Positions 51,346 through 61,060 of a stretch of 64,000 bases of DNA are shown here, in pieces. The translations under genes and the position numbers were made by a program. The notes under the pieces are model-generated. The model saw nothing but the letters and a program-made list of their open reading frames with translations. It was not told the origin of the DNA and did no database searches. Within the stretch, counting starts at the first letter, position 1; each line of letters begins with the position of its first letter. The stretch lies in the NCBI GenBank assembly GCA_964564675.1, contig CAZMBI010000001.1, positions 150,938-214,937 of the forward strand, read 5' to 3'. Source of the stretch: CAZMBI01 sp964564675. GTDB taxonomy: Bacteria > Pseudomonadota > Alphaproteobacteria > Rickettsiales > UBA3002.

Positions 51346-52524
51346 ATGGCCCGCTTGCGTATTCTTTATCTGGTGCATGATCTGAGCGATCCCAGCGTGG
51401 CGCGGCGCGTGCGCATGCTGCAATCCGGCGGCGCGGAGCTGACCGTAATAGGGTTTCACCGCAGCGAGGAACAGCTGTTGCGCGTGGCCAGTTGTGAGGC
51501 GGTCGATCTCGGACGGACCTACAATGCCCGCTTTGCCCAGCGCATTGGCGCGGTAGTGCGTGTGATCGCGGCCATCGCCCAGCACCGGCATGTGTTTGCA
51601 CGGCACGACCTGCTCATCGCGCGCAATCTGGAAATGCTGGCGATTGCCGTGCGCGGCCGGAAGGCAGGCGGCCACCTTACCCCGATTGTTTATGAAAGCC
51701 TTGATATTCACCGACTGTTGCTGCGTAGCGATCTCGCCGGCCGCTGCCTGCGCCGGCTGGAAGGCTGGCTGAGCCGGCGGGCATGCCTGCTCATCACCAG
51801 TTCCCCCGCCTTTGTGAGGCACTATTTTCAGCCGCTTTCACACGTCAGGCTGCCGCATGAGATTGTGGAAAACAAGGTTTTCTGGCCGGAGGCGCCGAGC
51901 CACTCATACCCGCCGCGCGCGCCCGGCCCGCCATGGAAAATCGGCTGGTTCGGCGCCATCCGCTGCCGCCGCAGCCTTGAACTGCTCAGCCAGCTGGTCG
52001 CCGCGCTGCCCGGCGAGGTGGAAGTGGTGATTCGCGGCCGGGTCTCACACGACCGGTTTACGGATTTCGAGGGCACCATCGCCGCCCTGCCCGGCCTGCA
52101 TTTTGAGGGCGCCTACCGCTATCCGGACGATCTGGAAGCGATCTATCGCGACGTGCATTTCAGCTGGTGTATGGACTGGTTCGAAGCCGGGGAAAATTCG
52201 GCCTGGTTGCTGCCCAACCGGCTGTATGAAGGCGGCCTGTTTGCCACCGTCCCGCTGGCCCTTGAGTCGGTGGAAACCGGTCGCCTGCTGCGTTCGCTGG
52301 GCATTGGCGTGCTGTTGCCCGATGCGCCTTATCACGCCCTTCATGCGTTTTTTCGGTCGCTTACGGCTAAGCGCTATGCCACATTGGAAGCCGCCGTCGC
52401 CAGCGCACCGCGCGCACACTTCGTGCATGACGAGGCCGCCTGCTTGGCGCTCGTCGCGCGGCTGGCCGCCTTAACCCCTGAACATGAGGATCATACCACC
52501 TATGGAGATGAACCCGCCGCCTGA
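51346..52524 (+). CDS. exoL: ExoL-like glycosyltransferase
   Basis: A 392-residue GT-B-fold glycosyltransferase that resembles ExoL of succinoglycan synthesis. The opening RILYLVHDLSDPSVARRVRMLQSGG matches the ExoL N-terminus, and later KIGWFGAIRCRRSLELL and DVHFSWCMDWFEAGENSAWLLPNRLYEGGLF form the nucleotide-sugar site. It lies 9 bp after the export lipoprotein and overlaps the exoA-like gene. Sugar specificity is inferred by analogy only. Confidence 0.78.
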   Translation: MARLRILYLVHDLSDPSVARRVRMLQSGGAELTVIGFHRSEEQLLRVASCEAVDLGRTYNARFAQRIGAVVRVIAAIAQHRHVFARHDLLIARNLEMLAIAVRGRKAGGHLTPIVYESLDIHRLLLRSDLAGRCLRRLEGWLSRRACLLITSSPAFVRHYFQPLSHVRLPHEIVENKVFWPEAPSHSYPPRAPGPPWKIGWFGAIRCRRSLELLSQLVAALPGEVEVVIRGRVSHDRFTDFEGTIAALPGLHFEGAYRYPDDLEAIYRDVHFSWCMDWFEAGENSAWLLPNRLYEGGLFATVPLALESVETGRLLRSLGIGVLLPDAPYHALHAFFRSLTAKRYATLEAAVASAPRAHFVHDEAACLALVARLAALTPEHEDHTTYGDEPAA

Positions 52525-53518
52525 GAGCCCGCCGGTGCTTGTCGTGATTCCGACGCTGAACGAAGCGCAACACATTGAGTCACTGGTTGACCAGCTGATG
52601 GGGACTGCACAGCGGTTACCGCTGCGTATCGTGTTGGTGGACGGCGGCAGTACGGACGGCACGGTAGAAAAAGCCCAGGCGCTGGCTGCGGAGTATGAGC
52701 AGGTGCACTTTCTGGACAACCCTAAACAATGGCAAAGCGCGGCCGTCAATCTGGCGGTTAAAACCCATGGCGCGGACTGCGAATACCTCATCCGCATGGA
52801 TGCGCATGCCGACTATCCGGATGATTATTGCCGCGTCTTGCTCGAAGAGGCGCGTGCGCATCAGGCCGATGCCGTGGTGGTGCCGATGCATACAGTGGGA
52901 AATCAAGGCTTTCAGCGAGCGGCGGCAGCCGCGCAGAATTCGCTGCTGGGCAACGGCGGGGCGGCGCATCGCAACCGGATCAAAGAAGGCAAATGGGTCG
53001 ATCACGGCCACCACGCGCTGATGCGGATCGAGGCGTTTCAGAATGTCGGCGGTTATGATGCGAGTTTCTCGCATAATGAAGATGCGGAGCTTGATATCCG
53101 GTTAAAGCAGGCCAGTTACGGTATCTGGCTGAGCGCACAAACCGAACTGACCTATTATCCGCGCGCCACGATGGAGGGACTCTTCCGGCAATACCGCCAT
53201 TATGGCCGCGGCCGGGCGCGCACACTCATCAAACACCGGATGAAACCGCGACTGCGCCAGCTGCTGCCGGTGGGCATCATGCCGGTGATCGCGCTGGCCC
53301 TGTGTTTTCTGCTGACCTTTGAATCCTTGTTTTTATGGCCGTTTTTTATCTGGATGGTGGGGTGTATCCTTTACAGCCTGGTTGAAGGCGGCCGGCTTGG
53401 TGATCCTGATATTATGTATGGCCTGTGGCTGGCGGCTATGATCATGCATGCCGCCTGGTCACTGGGCTTTTGGGAAACCGTGATCCGTGAAAAATTCGTT
53501 ACACCCCATGCAAGCTGA
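52502..53518 (+). CDS. exoA: ExoA-like glycosyltransferase (GT2)
   Basis: A 338-residue GT2 enzyme with GT-A fold, similar to ExoA, the second transferase of succinoglycan assembly. Motifs: VVIPTLNEAQHIESL, VDGGSTDGTVEKA, IRMDAHADYPDDYC (DxD-like), and HNEDAELDIRLK. Two membrane helices (about residues 250-290) and a terminal one hold it at the inner membrane. The ATG at 52502 lies within the end of exoL; an ATG at 52484 is possible. Confidence 0.85.
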   Translation: MEMNPPPESPPVLVVIPTLNEAQHIESLVDQLMGTAQRLPLRIVLVDGGSTDGTVEKAQALAAEYEQVHFLDNPKQWQSAAVNLAVKTHGADCEYLIRMDAHADYPDDYCRVLLEEARAHQADAVVVPMHTVGNQGFQRAAAAAQNSLLGNGGAAHRNRIKEGKWVDHGHHALMRIEAFQNVGGYDASFSHNEDAELDIRLKQASYGIWLSAQTELTYYPRATMEGLFRQYRHYGRGRARTLIKHRMKPRLRQLLPVGIMPVIALALCFLLTFESLFLWPFFIWMVGCILYSLVEGGRLGDPDIMYGLWLAAMIMHAAWSLGFWETVIREKFVTPHAS

Positions 53519-54425
53519 CACGCGGCGCATTGATATCGGCATATGCACCTTCCGGCGCGCCCATCTGCGCGAGACGCTGGACTCGCTGGCGCGACTTGAC
53601 TGCCCGGCCGAGTGGGACGTACGCATAGTGGTGGCCGACAATGACGATACCCCGTCGGCGCGGGCGCTGGTGGAAGCCGTCGCCGCCACCCACCCCTTTA
53701 CCCTCGATTATGTGCACGCGCCGGCGCGCAACATTTCCCTGGCGCGTAATGCATGCCTGGATGCCGCCACCGGCGATTATCTCGCCTTTATCGATGATGA
53801 TGAACGAGCCGATCCGCACTGGCTGCAAGCGCTGGTGGAAGCACTCGAAAGCGCGCAGGCCGATGTAGCGCTTGGCCCGGTCGATGCAGCCTATGACGAA
53901 ACCGCCCCGCGCTGGATGCGCGACGGCGCGTTTCACAACACGCGACCGGTCTGGGTGGATGGGACGATCATCACCGGTTATAGCTGCAATGTGCTGTTCA
54001 AACGGCTGAGCCCGGCCGTGCATGCACAGCATTTCCGCCCGGAACTGGGGCGCACCGGCGGCGAAGATACATTCTTTTTTGCAGCGATTCATGAAGCGGG
54101 CGGGCGCATCACCTATGCGCCCAACGCGCGGGTCTATGAGCCGGTTCCGCCGGCGCGCGCACGCCTGCAATGGCTGCTCACACGCCGCTTTCGCGCCGGT
54201 CAGACGCATGCTTTGTGGCTACTGGAGCAGGCGCATTATCGCCCCGTCATGCGCCTCAGCCATTCGCTGCGCGCCGGTATGAAATGGTTTTACTGCTATC
54301 TGATGGCGCTGCCGTTTGCATTCAGCCGCCGCCGCGCCGCCGGCTGGCTGCTTCGCGGCACGCTGCATGCCGGGGTGATCAGCCGCCTGTGGAACAGCCG
54401 CGAGGTCACACCATATGGCCAGTAA
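53508..54425 (+). CDS. exoM: ExoM-like glycosyltransferase (GT2)
   Basis: A 305-residue GT2 enzyme of the ExoM type: IDIGICTFRRAHLRETLDSL, VVADNDDTPSAR, ISLARNACLDAATGDYLAFIDDDE and GEDTFFFAAIHEAGG. The DDDE segment is the metal/donor site. A hydrophobic C-terminal segment could touch the membrane. The ATG at 53508 overlaps exoA by 11 bp; an upstream GTG at 53487 is less likely. Confidence 0.85.
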   Translation: MQADTRRIDIGICTFRRAHLRETLDSLARLDCPAEWDVRIVVADNDDTPSARALVEAVAATHPFTLDYVHAPARNISLARNACLDAATGDYLAFIDDDERADPHWLQALVEALESAQADVALGPVDAAYDETAPRWMRDGAFHNTRPVWVDGTIITGYSCNVLFKRLSPAVHAQHFRPELGRTGGEDTFFFAAIHEAGGRITYAPNARVYEPVPPARARLQWLLTRRFRAGQTHALWLLEQAHYRPVMRLSHSLRAGMKWFYCYLMALPFAFSRRRAAGWLLRGTLHAGVISRLWNSREVTPYGQ

Positions 54426-55350
54426 CGCACCCGAAGTCTCGGTCATCATCGCCAGCTACAATGTCGCGGATTATATCGCGCGTGCCGTAAACAGTGCACT
54501 GGGGCAGCGCCATGTGTCGGTGGAAGTGATCGTCGCCGACGACGCCTCAAACGATCACACCCGGGCCGTGCTTGGTCGGCTGACGGATCCGCGCCTGCAT
54601 ACGCTGCATCTACCCGAAAATCAGGGCCCTTCCGCCGCGCGTAATGCTGCGCTGGCAATGGCCGGCGGCGAGTGGGTGGCGATTGTGGACGGCGATGACA
54701 CCATGGAGCCGGATCGTTTGCACCGCTGCCTTGAACGAGCGCGGGCAAAACAGGCGGATATTGTGGTCGATAATCTGCTGCGGTTCGATGAACGAAGCGG
54801 CGTCGCTTTGCCGATGTTTGCCGATACAACGATGGCCATGGACACGCTGAGCCTGGCGCGATTGATCGAAGGCAATGCCAGTTTTTTAGGCGACGGCGAA
54901 GCGCTTGGCTATATGAAACCGGTCATTCGCCGCGCCTTTATGACCCGTCATAATCTCCGCTACGATCCCTCCATCCGCATCGGCGAAGATTATGCGCTGC
55001 TGTTTGAAGCCCTGGCCTGCGGCGCCCATTGTGTGGTGGAACCGCACGCAGGCTATCGCTACACCGTGCGCCAGGGCTCGATCTCCCAGCGGCTCACACT
55101 GGCGGATATCGCACGTATCCGCGCCGTGGATGAGGCCTTACTGGCGCGCTACCCGCTTGATCCTCAGGCGCAAACAGCGCAACGCAGGCGCGATGCCGGA
55201 CTGCAGCACGCGGAAGTTTTTACGTTGGCGGTAAATGGCATTAAACAGCGCGACCTGGCTGGATTTGTGGCCGCCGTGCGCGCCGATCCGTCGGTCTTAC
55301 TGCGGCTGGGCCGCATGGCGGCAGAACGGCTAGTCCGGCTTGCGCCATAA
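54415..55350 (+). CDS. exoO: ExoO-like glycosyltransferase (GT2), copy 1
   Basis: A 311-residue GT2 enzyme of the ExoO type, with VSVIIASYNVADYIARAVNSAL, VADDASNDHT, WVAIVDGDDTMEPDRL, GYMKPVIRRAFM and IRIGEDYALLFEALA. It overlaps exoM by 11 bp. Its end overlaps the convergent GT2 gene by 21 bp. A relative with the same layout is found at 57418. Confidence 0.83.
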   Translation: MASNAPEVSVIIASYNVADYIARAVNSALGQRHVSVEVIVADDASNDHTRAVLGRLTDPRLHTLHLPENQGPSAARNAALAMAGGEWVAIVDGDDTMEPDRLHRCLERARAKQADIVVDNLLRFDERSGVALPMFADTTMAMDTLSLARLIEGNASFLGDGEALGYMKPVIRRAFMTRHNLRYDPSIRIGEDYALLFEALACGAHCVVEPHAGYRYTVRQGSISQRLTLADIARIRAVDEALLARYPLDPQAQTAQRRRDAGLQHAEVFTLAVNGIKQRDLAGFVAAVRADPSVLLRLGRMAAERLVRLAP

Positions 55351-56259
55351 ACGCTCAAGGCGCACGCTCACATACAACATCGCGCCTTCCAGATTATACG
55401 TGATCTGATCGGTATAACGAAAACCGACCGATTCGAACTTGCCTGGCCCGGCGGAAAACCACTCCCGAATCATATCTTTGAAGTCCCAGTAAAACTGCCG
55501 GCACAGATTGGGCGCACGCAGCGCAAATTTAGTATAGAGCGCTCCTTTGCCGAGCGCGTAACCCATCAGCAACTGGCGTCCCTGCGACGGGGTTTTACGG
55601 CCGTGAAAATGCTGCACCACCATATCCGGAACATATTCAATAGCATAACCGGCGAGATAAGCGCGGAAAATAAAATCAGTATCCTCCGCCGAAGGGATGC
55701 GGCTGCCACCACCAAATAGCTCATCAAACCCTTGTATGGATTGCGCCAATGATTGCCGTATCGCCATGTTACAACCGAGGATGGTATTGCCCAGATCGTG
55801 GCGGCGGGCGGCATTGTCATGCACCTGCCAGCGCTGCTTGTGTGCTTCGGTTTTAATGGTCAGCGGCAGATCGGATGCGTCGCCCAGTTCCACCCGGCCG
55901 CCACGCAACACGGGCGCGGTATCCACTTCATCATAGCGCAGCGCGTCGCGTACATGATATCGGTCCAGCCGGCAATCGTCATCGGTAAACAGCAATAATG
56001 CGCCGCGTGCTTCGCGAATGGCTCTGTTTCTGCTCGCCGAAAGCCCGCCCTGCTGCTGGCTCACACAGCGCGCCTCACCGTCATAGCGCTCAATCCATTC
56101 GATCACCCGGTTGGCGGTGGCATCGGTTGAGCCGTTATCGACCACCAGAATTTCCGCCTCCACCGGTGCTACTTCGGCAATCGCTTGCGCCATACTGTCC
56201 AGACAGTGCATCAGACTTTCGGCCCGATTACGCGTACACACGATGAGGGAGCATTTCAT
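55330..56259 (-). CDS. GT2 glycosyltransferase
   Basis: A 309-residue GT2 enzyme. Motifs: SLIVCTRNRAESLMHCLDSM, LVVDNGSTDATANRV, GLSASRNRAIREARGALLLFTDDDCRLD (DxD-like), and PSAEDTDFIFRAYLAG. It carries no membrane helix in the catalytic part. It probably adds one sugar of the repeat unit. A ribosome-binding site GAGAGGA precedes the ATG. It is transcribed with the exoV-like gene, 67 bp upstream. Confidence 0.87.
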   Translation of the reverse strand: MKCSLIVCTRNRAESLMHCLDSMAQAIAEVAPVEAEILVVDNGSTDATANRVIEWIERYDGEARCVSQQQGGLSASRNRAIREARGALLLFTDDDCRLDRYHVRDALRYDEVDTAPVLRGGRVELGDASDLPLTIKTEAHKQRWQVHDNAARRHDLGNTILGCNMAIRQSLAQSIQGFDELFGGGSRIPSAEDTDFIFRAYLAGYAIEYVPDMVVQHFHGRKTPSQGRQLLMGYALGKGALYTKFALRAPNLCRQFYWDFKDMIREWFSAGPGKFESVGFRYTDQITYNLEGAMLYVSVRLERLWRKPD

Positions 56260-56326
56260 ATTCGTATCCTCTCAATAATCGGCATCCGGTCCGGCAGCCC
56301 TGGGACAGCACGATATTCATTTTCTT

Positions 56327-57277
56327 TCATATTAACCCATAGTCCGTTTTCACCGATTCCAGAATCTCATATAGCCGGTCTTTGCGCGCCTGCAAATTGT
56401 CATCGCGGCTTAATTGCGGCGTGGCATCTGCGGCGCGCCCCAGGCTGCGGACAGCCGGCCGGGCCAATTGAGATTTCATCCAGTCTTCCAATGGATTGGC
56501 AGGCGCCGGGGCAGCTGGCTGAAACGCGTTCGCCGCCGCCGGCGGCGGCTGGGATTTAAACCGCATGCCCCAGAATGGCTGCTGCTTGTGTTGCGCCTCA
56601 CTGCGACAGGACAGGCAAAGCGGCAAGGGATGATAGGGCATGGCAAGCGACTCGGTCCAGTCTTCCCATTTAAAGCGGTTAATACCAGGCCAGCTGCTGA
56701 CCGCCACCCAGGGGATACGCAGGGCATCGGCGATAATGGCCGCATGCAACGACTCGGCCACCACCCGCTCAGACCCGGCGATCTGACGGATCACCGCTTT
56801 GGAATCCGCACATGGATTAATATAATGAATTCCCGCCTGCGCGCAGACCCACTGCCAGATACCGCTATTGGCCGTTTCCCAATGCGGCACAAACGAAACT
56901 GGATATGCGCTCGCTACGTCTTGAAATTCGGGCAAGTCACTGAGCAGCACGGCGGGGTCGATCACACCTTTTTCCGCAGGCAATCCCAGCACTTCAGCCG
57001 AGCGCGGCCCGCGCACGCAGCGAATGTCCCATGCCTTATCCTCCACAAGCGTCTGCGGCACCCGGCCATAACCCACACCGCTGCCGATCACCAGTTTGCG
57101 CCGGCCTGCCGCGAGGGGTCGCCTGGCAAATAATTCGGTATTGAGAATCGTCCCGATACCCAGCAGATAACCGGCTGGCTTGTCGTGCAGTATCTCCGGC
57201 AAAAACCGCGCCCATACCCATTCGTTCAGGTCGTCGCCGAAATTGCCGCCCGCGACATGGCAATAATACAATTCCAT
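56327..57277 (-). CDS. exoV: ExoV-like polysaccharide pyruvyl transferase
   Basis: A 316-residue protein of the polysaccharide pyruvyl transferase family, which adds pyruvate ketals to sugar units. The start MELYYCHVAGGNFGDDLNEWVWARFLPE matches ExoV, followed by GIGTILN, VIGSGVGYG, VRGPRSAEVLGLP, IDPAVLLSDLP and ERVVAESLHAAIIADALRIPWVAV. The C-terminal 80 residues are Pro/Ala-rich and less conserved. It shows that the polymer is probably acidic. Confidence 0.88.
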   Translation of the reverse strand: MELYYCHVAGGNFGDDLNEWVWARFLPEILHDKPAGYLLGIGTILNTELFARRPLAAGRRKLVIGSGVGYGRVPQTLVEDKAWDIRCVRGPRSAEVLGLPAEKGVIDPAVLLSDLPEFQDVASAYPVSFVPHWETANSGIWQWVCAQAGIHYINPCADSKAVIRQIAGSERVVAESLHAAIIADALRIPWVAVSSWPGINRFKWEDWTESLAMPYHPLPLCLSCRSEAQHKQQPFWGMRFKSQPPPAAANAFQPAAPAPANPLEDWMKSQLARPAVRSLGRAADATPQLSRDDNLQARKDRLYEILESVKTDYGLI

Positions 57278-57417
57278 CGCCTGTGCTTTCTAACTGTTTT
57301 GCCTGCGCCTTTTTCCATCGAGTGATAGTCCGCTACTCCCACAATAAGCAAGGAGATTTATTCGGCCGCAACTCCCTACAGCGATTTTAAATCATTGAAA
57401 TGGGATGAATTCGCGTT

Positions 57418-58398
57418 ATGACTGGCAGTCTCATGCGTATCGAATCGCCCAGCGTCGCCGTCATCATCGCGGCTTATAACGCCGCCGCCACTATTGAGCG
57501 GGCGCTTGCCTCGGCGCTGGCGCAACCGGAAGTACACACCGTCATCGTCGTCGATGATGCCTCAACGGATGAGACCGTGGCTACCGTCAAACGGCTACAG
57601 GCGGATGAACCACGCATCCAGCTGATTCAGCTGGCGCACAACAGCGGCCCGGCCACCGCCCGTAACCGCGCGCTGGATATGTGCGCCACCGACTGGATCG
57701 GCGTGCTTGACGCCGACGATTTTTTCCTGCCCGGGCGCATGGCGCAATTGCTGGCGCATGCCGATCAGGCCGAACTGATTGCCGATGATATGCTGCGTCA
57801 GGATACAGGCGCCGCCAGTCCTCGCCCCGGCTCGTTACTGGCCGGGCGACTGCCGGACGCCGCCTTCATTGATCTGTCTACCTTCGTGCTCAGCAATATC
57901 CCGGACCCGAAGCAGGAGCGCATGGAGCTAGGCTTTCTCAAGCCCATTATCCGCATTGATTTTCTGCAACAACACGAGCTACGTTACCGTGAGTCGATGC
58001 GGTTGGGCGAGGATTATGAGTTGTATACCCGCTGCCTGGGCCTCGGCGGCCGTTTACGGTTGATTCCGCAAGCCGGCTATGTCTCGGTGATTCGCCCCGA
58101 TTCACTCAGCAGCGCACACGGCCATCCGGATTTATCCGCCTTATATGAGGCCGATCAGGTATTGCTGGATAAACTGCCGCTGTCAAAACCTCAGAAACAG
58201 GCGCTGAAACGCCATGCCGTCAGCACGTTGTGCCGGCTGCGCTGGCTGGAACTGATTGACGCCATCAAGCATAAACGGCTAACACAGAGCCTGCGTTGCT
58301 TTATCGCGCCGTGGCGCGTGCAGACCTATTTGCTCGCGCGCCTGGTCGAACAATTCAGATTACGGATTTTGCGTCGTGCGCCTCACCGTCAAGCTTGA
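57418..58398 (+). CDS. ExoO-like glycosyltransferase (GT2), copy 2
   Basis: A 326-residue GT2 enzyme that shares layout and motifs with the gene at 54415: VAVIIAAYNAAATIERALASAL, VDDASTDETV, IGVLDADDFFLPGRM, LGFLKPIIRIDFL and MRLGEDYELYTRCL. The two are diverged paralogues or family members, probably acting at separate steps. It overlaps the exoQ-like gene by 23 bp. The ribosome-binding site is weak. Confidence 0.85.
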   Translation: MTGSLMRIESPSVAVIIAAYNAAATIERALASALAQPEVHTVIVVDDASTDETVATVKRLQADEPRIQLIQLAHNSGPATARNRALDMCATDWIGVLDADDFFLPGRMAQLLAHADQAELIADDMLRQDTGAASPRPGSLLAGRLPDAAFIDLSTFVLSNIPDPKQERMELGFLKPIIRIDFLQQHELRYRESMRLGEDYELYTRCLGLGGRLRLIPQAGYVSVIRPDSLSSAHGHPDLSALYEADQVLLDKLPLSKPQKQALKRHAVSTLCRLRWLELIDAIKHKRLTQSLRCFIAPWRVQTYLLARLVEQFRLRILRRAPHRQA

Positions 58399-59629
58399 AA
58401 CGCTGTATCTGGCGTTCGCTATTCCGTTGATTATCCTGATTATGGCGTTTTCCTCGCTGTTCAGCACCGTTCCCATTCTCATTTTTTATGCCCTGTGCGG
58501 CGGCTTGTTGCTCTTCCAGCGCATCCACCTGCATCTTTATGTATCGGACATTATCAGCCTCTTATTACCGGTTTATGCCACGGCCTCCCTGCTGTGGTCG
58601 GATGCGCCGGGCACTACTCAGCGCGCCGGCATTCAGTTTATCACCATGGTCGGCTGCGCGCTGATCATCGCCCGCCACGTCCCGTTCGAACGGTTTTTAC
58701 CCTATGCCACGCTGGGCGCGTTTTTAGTGCTGGTGATCAATCTGGCCGACGGTACCTACGGCTTTGACGCCATGACGCGCGACTATGCACTGGTCGGACT
58801 GATGGGTTCGAAAAATCAGGTCGGGTTCTGGGCGGAAATCGGGCTATTGTTTTTGCTGGCTTATTTTCTGACGCTTTCCAGTGCCCGTCTGCGCTATCTG
58901 GTGGTTGCTCCCGCCGGGCTGTTCCTGCTTTACTGCCTGTGGCTGAGTGATTCCAAGTCCTCCATGCTGTCACTGGGCGCAGTGCTTGGGCTGGTGGGGC
59001 TGGCCCGCCTGGCCCGTCTGATCAAACGGCCGCACCGACGCATGTTTTTCTGGGCCATGGCGCTGATTAGCGCCGTGTGTGCTACCGCATTCTTCGCCAC
59101 CGGCATGCATTTGCTAATACTTGACATGCTGGGCAAAGACCCAACGCTGACCGGGCGCACCACCTTGTGGCTGGAAGGACTGCAAGTCGGGCATCAACAC
59201 CCCATACTCGGCAAGGGCTATGCCGCCTTTTGGGTGCAGGGCCATTATGCCGCCGAGGCCCTGTGGGACGAATTTTATATCCAATCACGCAGCGGCTTTC
59301 ACTTCCACAACCTGTTGATTCAAACCTATGCCGATTTAGGGCTGGTGGGTGTGATCTTGATCACCGGGCTGGTGCTTGCCTGTTGCCTGCGCGCCACCCA
59401 TCTGTTTTTGGACCGGCCGCATGACTTACGCGCCATGGTGTTGTTTATGCTGGCTTATATGTTCCTCACCCGCACCATGGTCGAAGTTGACCTGCTCGGG
59501 CCCTACGGCGTCGGTCCGCTGCTGTTTTTCATCCTGTTTACGGAGTTGTTCGGCAAGCCCTCAGTACGCGCCGCGACGTCGCATCAGCGCCGGGATCGTC
59601 TTGCACATGATCACGACATCGTGCCATAG
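58376..59629 (+). CDS. exoQ: ExoQ/Wzy-like polysaccharide polymerase
   Basis: A 417-residue inner-membrane protein with about ten helices and a large periplasmic loop with TLTGRTTLWLEGLQVGHQHPILGKGY. The GRTTLW and HNLLIQTYADLG motifs are typical of O-antigen ligase/Wzy and ExoQ polymerases, which join undecaprenyl-linked repeat units. The GTG at 58376 is used. Its last 69 bp overlap the 3' end of the convergent exoY-like gene, so the C-terminal 22 residues (TSHQRRDRL...) may be non-essential. Confidence 0.83.
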   Translation: MRLTVKLETLYLAFAIPLIILIMAFSSLFSTVPILIFYALCGGLLLFQRIHLHLYVSDIISLLLPVYATASLLWSDAPGTTQRAGIQFITMVGCALIIARHVPFERFLPYATLGAFLVLVINLADGTYGFDAMTRDYALVGLMGSKNQVGFWAEIGLLFLLAYFLTLSSARLRYLVVAPAGLFLLYCLWLSDSKSSMLSLGAVLGLVGLARLARLIKRPHRRMFFWAMALISAVCATAFFATGMHLLILDMLGKDPTLTGRTTLWLEGLQVGHQHPILGKGYAAFWVQGHYAAEALWDEFYIQSRSGFHFHNLLIQTYADLGLVGVILITGLVLACCLRATHLFLDRPHDLRAMVLFMLAYMFLTRTMVEVDLLGPYGVGPLLFFILFTELFGKPSVRAATSHQRRDRLAHDHDIVP

Positions 59630-61060
59630 CGTCCAGTTACGCACATACCAGCCGTCCATATCCACGCGCTGATCGTAGCTGATATTGTTGCGCCCGCTGA
59701 CCTGCCATAAGCCGGTAATGCCCGGGCGCACCGTGCGGTAATACTGGATATCGTGACGATATTTACGCACCTCCTCCTGCACAATCGGCCGCGGCCCGAC
59801 CAGGCTCATCTCACCTTTGAGCACGTTGATCAGTTGCGGCAGCTCATCCAGACTGGTTTTGCGCAGGAACCGTCCGATGGGAGTAATGCGCGGGTCATTT
59901 ACCAGTTTCCGCGTTTCTTCCCACTCTTTGCACGCCTCTGGATGCTCGGCCAGGTGGCGCGTGAGGATCGCATCCGCATTGACCGCCATCGAGCGGAATT
60001 TCAGACAGTGAAACGGTTTTCCCTGCATCCCGAGACGCTCGTGGCCATACAACGCCGGCCCGCCATCACGCTTGACCAGCACAGCCAGAACCAACATCAA
60101 CGGACTTAGCAACAACAGAGCAAGTGTAGCGAGCACCACATCCACCATGCGCTTGATCACCCGCGGCAGAAACTCTTCAAGCCCCCGCGCCCGCGTTAAA
60201 AACATCACATTGTGATTGAGCATATATTGCGGCATCACGCCCTGCACCGGCAAATGTCGCATCATACTGGAGATCGAAAACGGCACCGACTCACGCATTA
60301 ATTGCGCCAGCGGTCGCTCGACGGTTTTCAGCGTGTCGCCGTCCAGCGCGATAATCACGTGATGGGCATCATATTTGGCACACAATCGCTCCCACGATCC
60401 GCCGGCAAGCAAAAACTCTTTGTTTACATCGTTAATCTGCGCGGTGACGTCATATCCCAGATTGCACTCCGACTGCAGCGCCTCACGGGCGCGTTTGGCC
60501 GTCTCGCCGCTGCCGATGAGTAACGTAGGCACCTGGAACCGACGATGACGCTTGAGATAAAGCCGCACCAGCGAGCGCCCGGCAATCATCAATGCCGCGG
60601 CAAAGCCCCAGCCAGTTAGAAGCAGCAGGCGCGACACTTCCATTTGGGTGGCGAACTGTAAAAATCCATCGGCCATCATGGCAAATCCGACGGCATAGAC
60701 GATGCGCTGAACTTCCTGCCAGAAAGGCATGCGGATACGGTAATGCTTGGTATATTGAAACCACAGCAACACGCCCAGCGCCATCAGGGCAAATTGCCAG
60801 CCACGCGTGGCCAGAATCGCCCAGAGTGCCTGCGTGTCGTAAACGGGATACACCACCGCGCCGACGCTATAGGTGAGGATGGCAGAGAGGATAAATCCTG
60901 CGACCAGCGCCAGCAGGTCCGATGCGGCATACCATTGCAGCGGCGGGCGATACAGCGGCGGTTTGCTAAAATGATGACTGACCGGTCCTCTAATCGTGGA
61001 TTCGGCTTGCTGCGTAAGCTCGCCGGCACGCAATGCCAAAGTAGTTGCCGTTTGTTTCAT
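59561..61060 (-). CDS. Undecaprenyl-phosphate hexose-phosphate transferase (WbaP/ExoY-like)
   Basis: A 499-residue priming enzyme that moves hexose-1-phosphate onto undecaprenyl phosphate to start each repeat unit. It has a four-helix N-terminal part (about residues 45-165), a soluble CoA-binding-like middle part (LIGSGETAKRAREAL), and the catalytic C-terminal bacterial sugar transferase domain with KRDGGPALYGHERLGMQGKPFHCLKFRSM, TSLDELPQLINVLKGEMSLVGPRP and PGITGLWQVSGRN. The layout is WbaP-type, longer than ExoY itself (about 225). A CtrA-type box lies 134 bp upstream of the ATG. Confidence 0.92.
   Translation of the reverse strand: MKQTATTLALRAGELTQQAESTIRGPVSHHFSKPPLYRPPLQWYAASDLLALVAGFILSAILTYSVGAVVYPVYDTQALWAILATRGWQFALMALGVLLWFQYTKHYRIRMPFWQEVQRIVYAVGFAMMADGFLQFATQMEVSRLLLLTGWGFAAALMIAGRSLVRLYLKRHRRFQVPTLLIGSGETAKRAREALQSECNLGYDVTAQINDVNKEFLLAGGSWERLCAKYDAHHVIIALDGDTLKTVERPLAQLMRESVPFSISSMMRHLPVQGVMPQYMLNHNVMFLTRARGLEEFLPRVIKRMVDVVLATLALLLLSPLMLVLAVLVKRDGGPALYGHERLGMQGKPFHCLKFRSMAVNADAILTRHLAEHPEACKEWEETRKLVNDPRITPIGRFLRKTSLDELPQLINVLKGEMSLVGPRPIVQEEVRKYRHDIQYYRTVRPGITGLWQVSGRNNISYDQRVDMDGWYVRNWTLWHDVVIMCKTIPALMRRRGAY

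Noticed and set aside
50830..51822. 330-codon open frame antisense to the export lipoprotein and ExoL-like genes
   Set aside because: Shadow frame across two well-supported genes; no domain seen.
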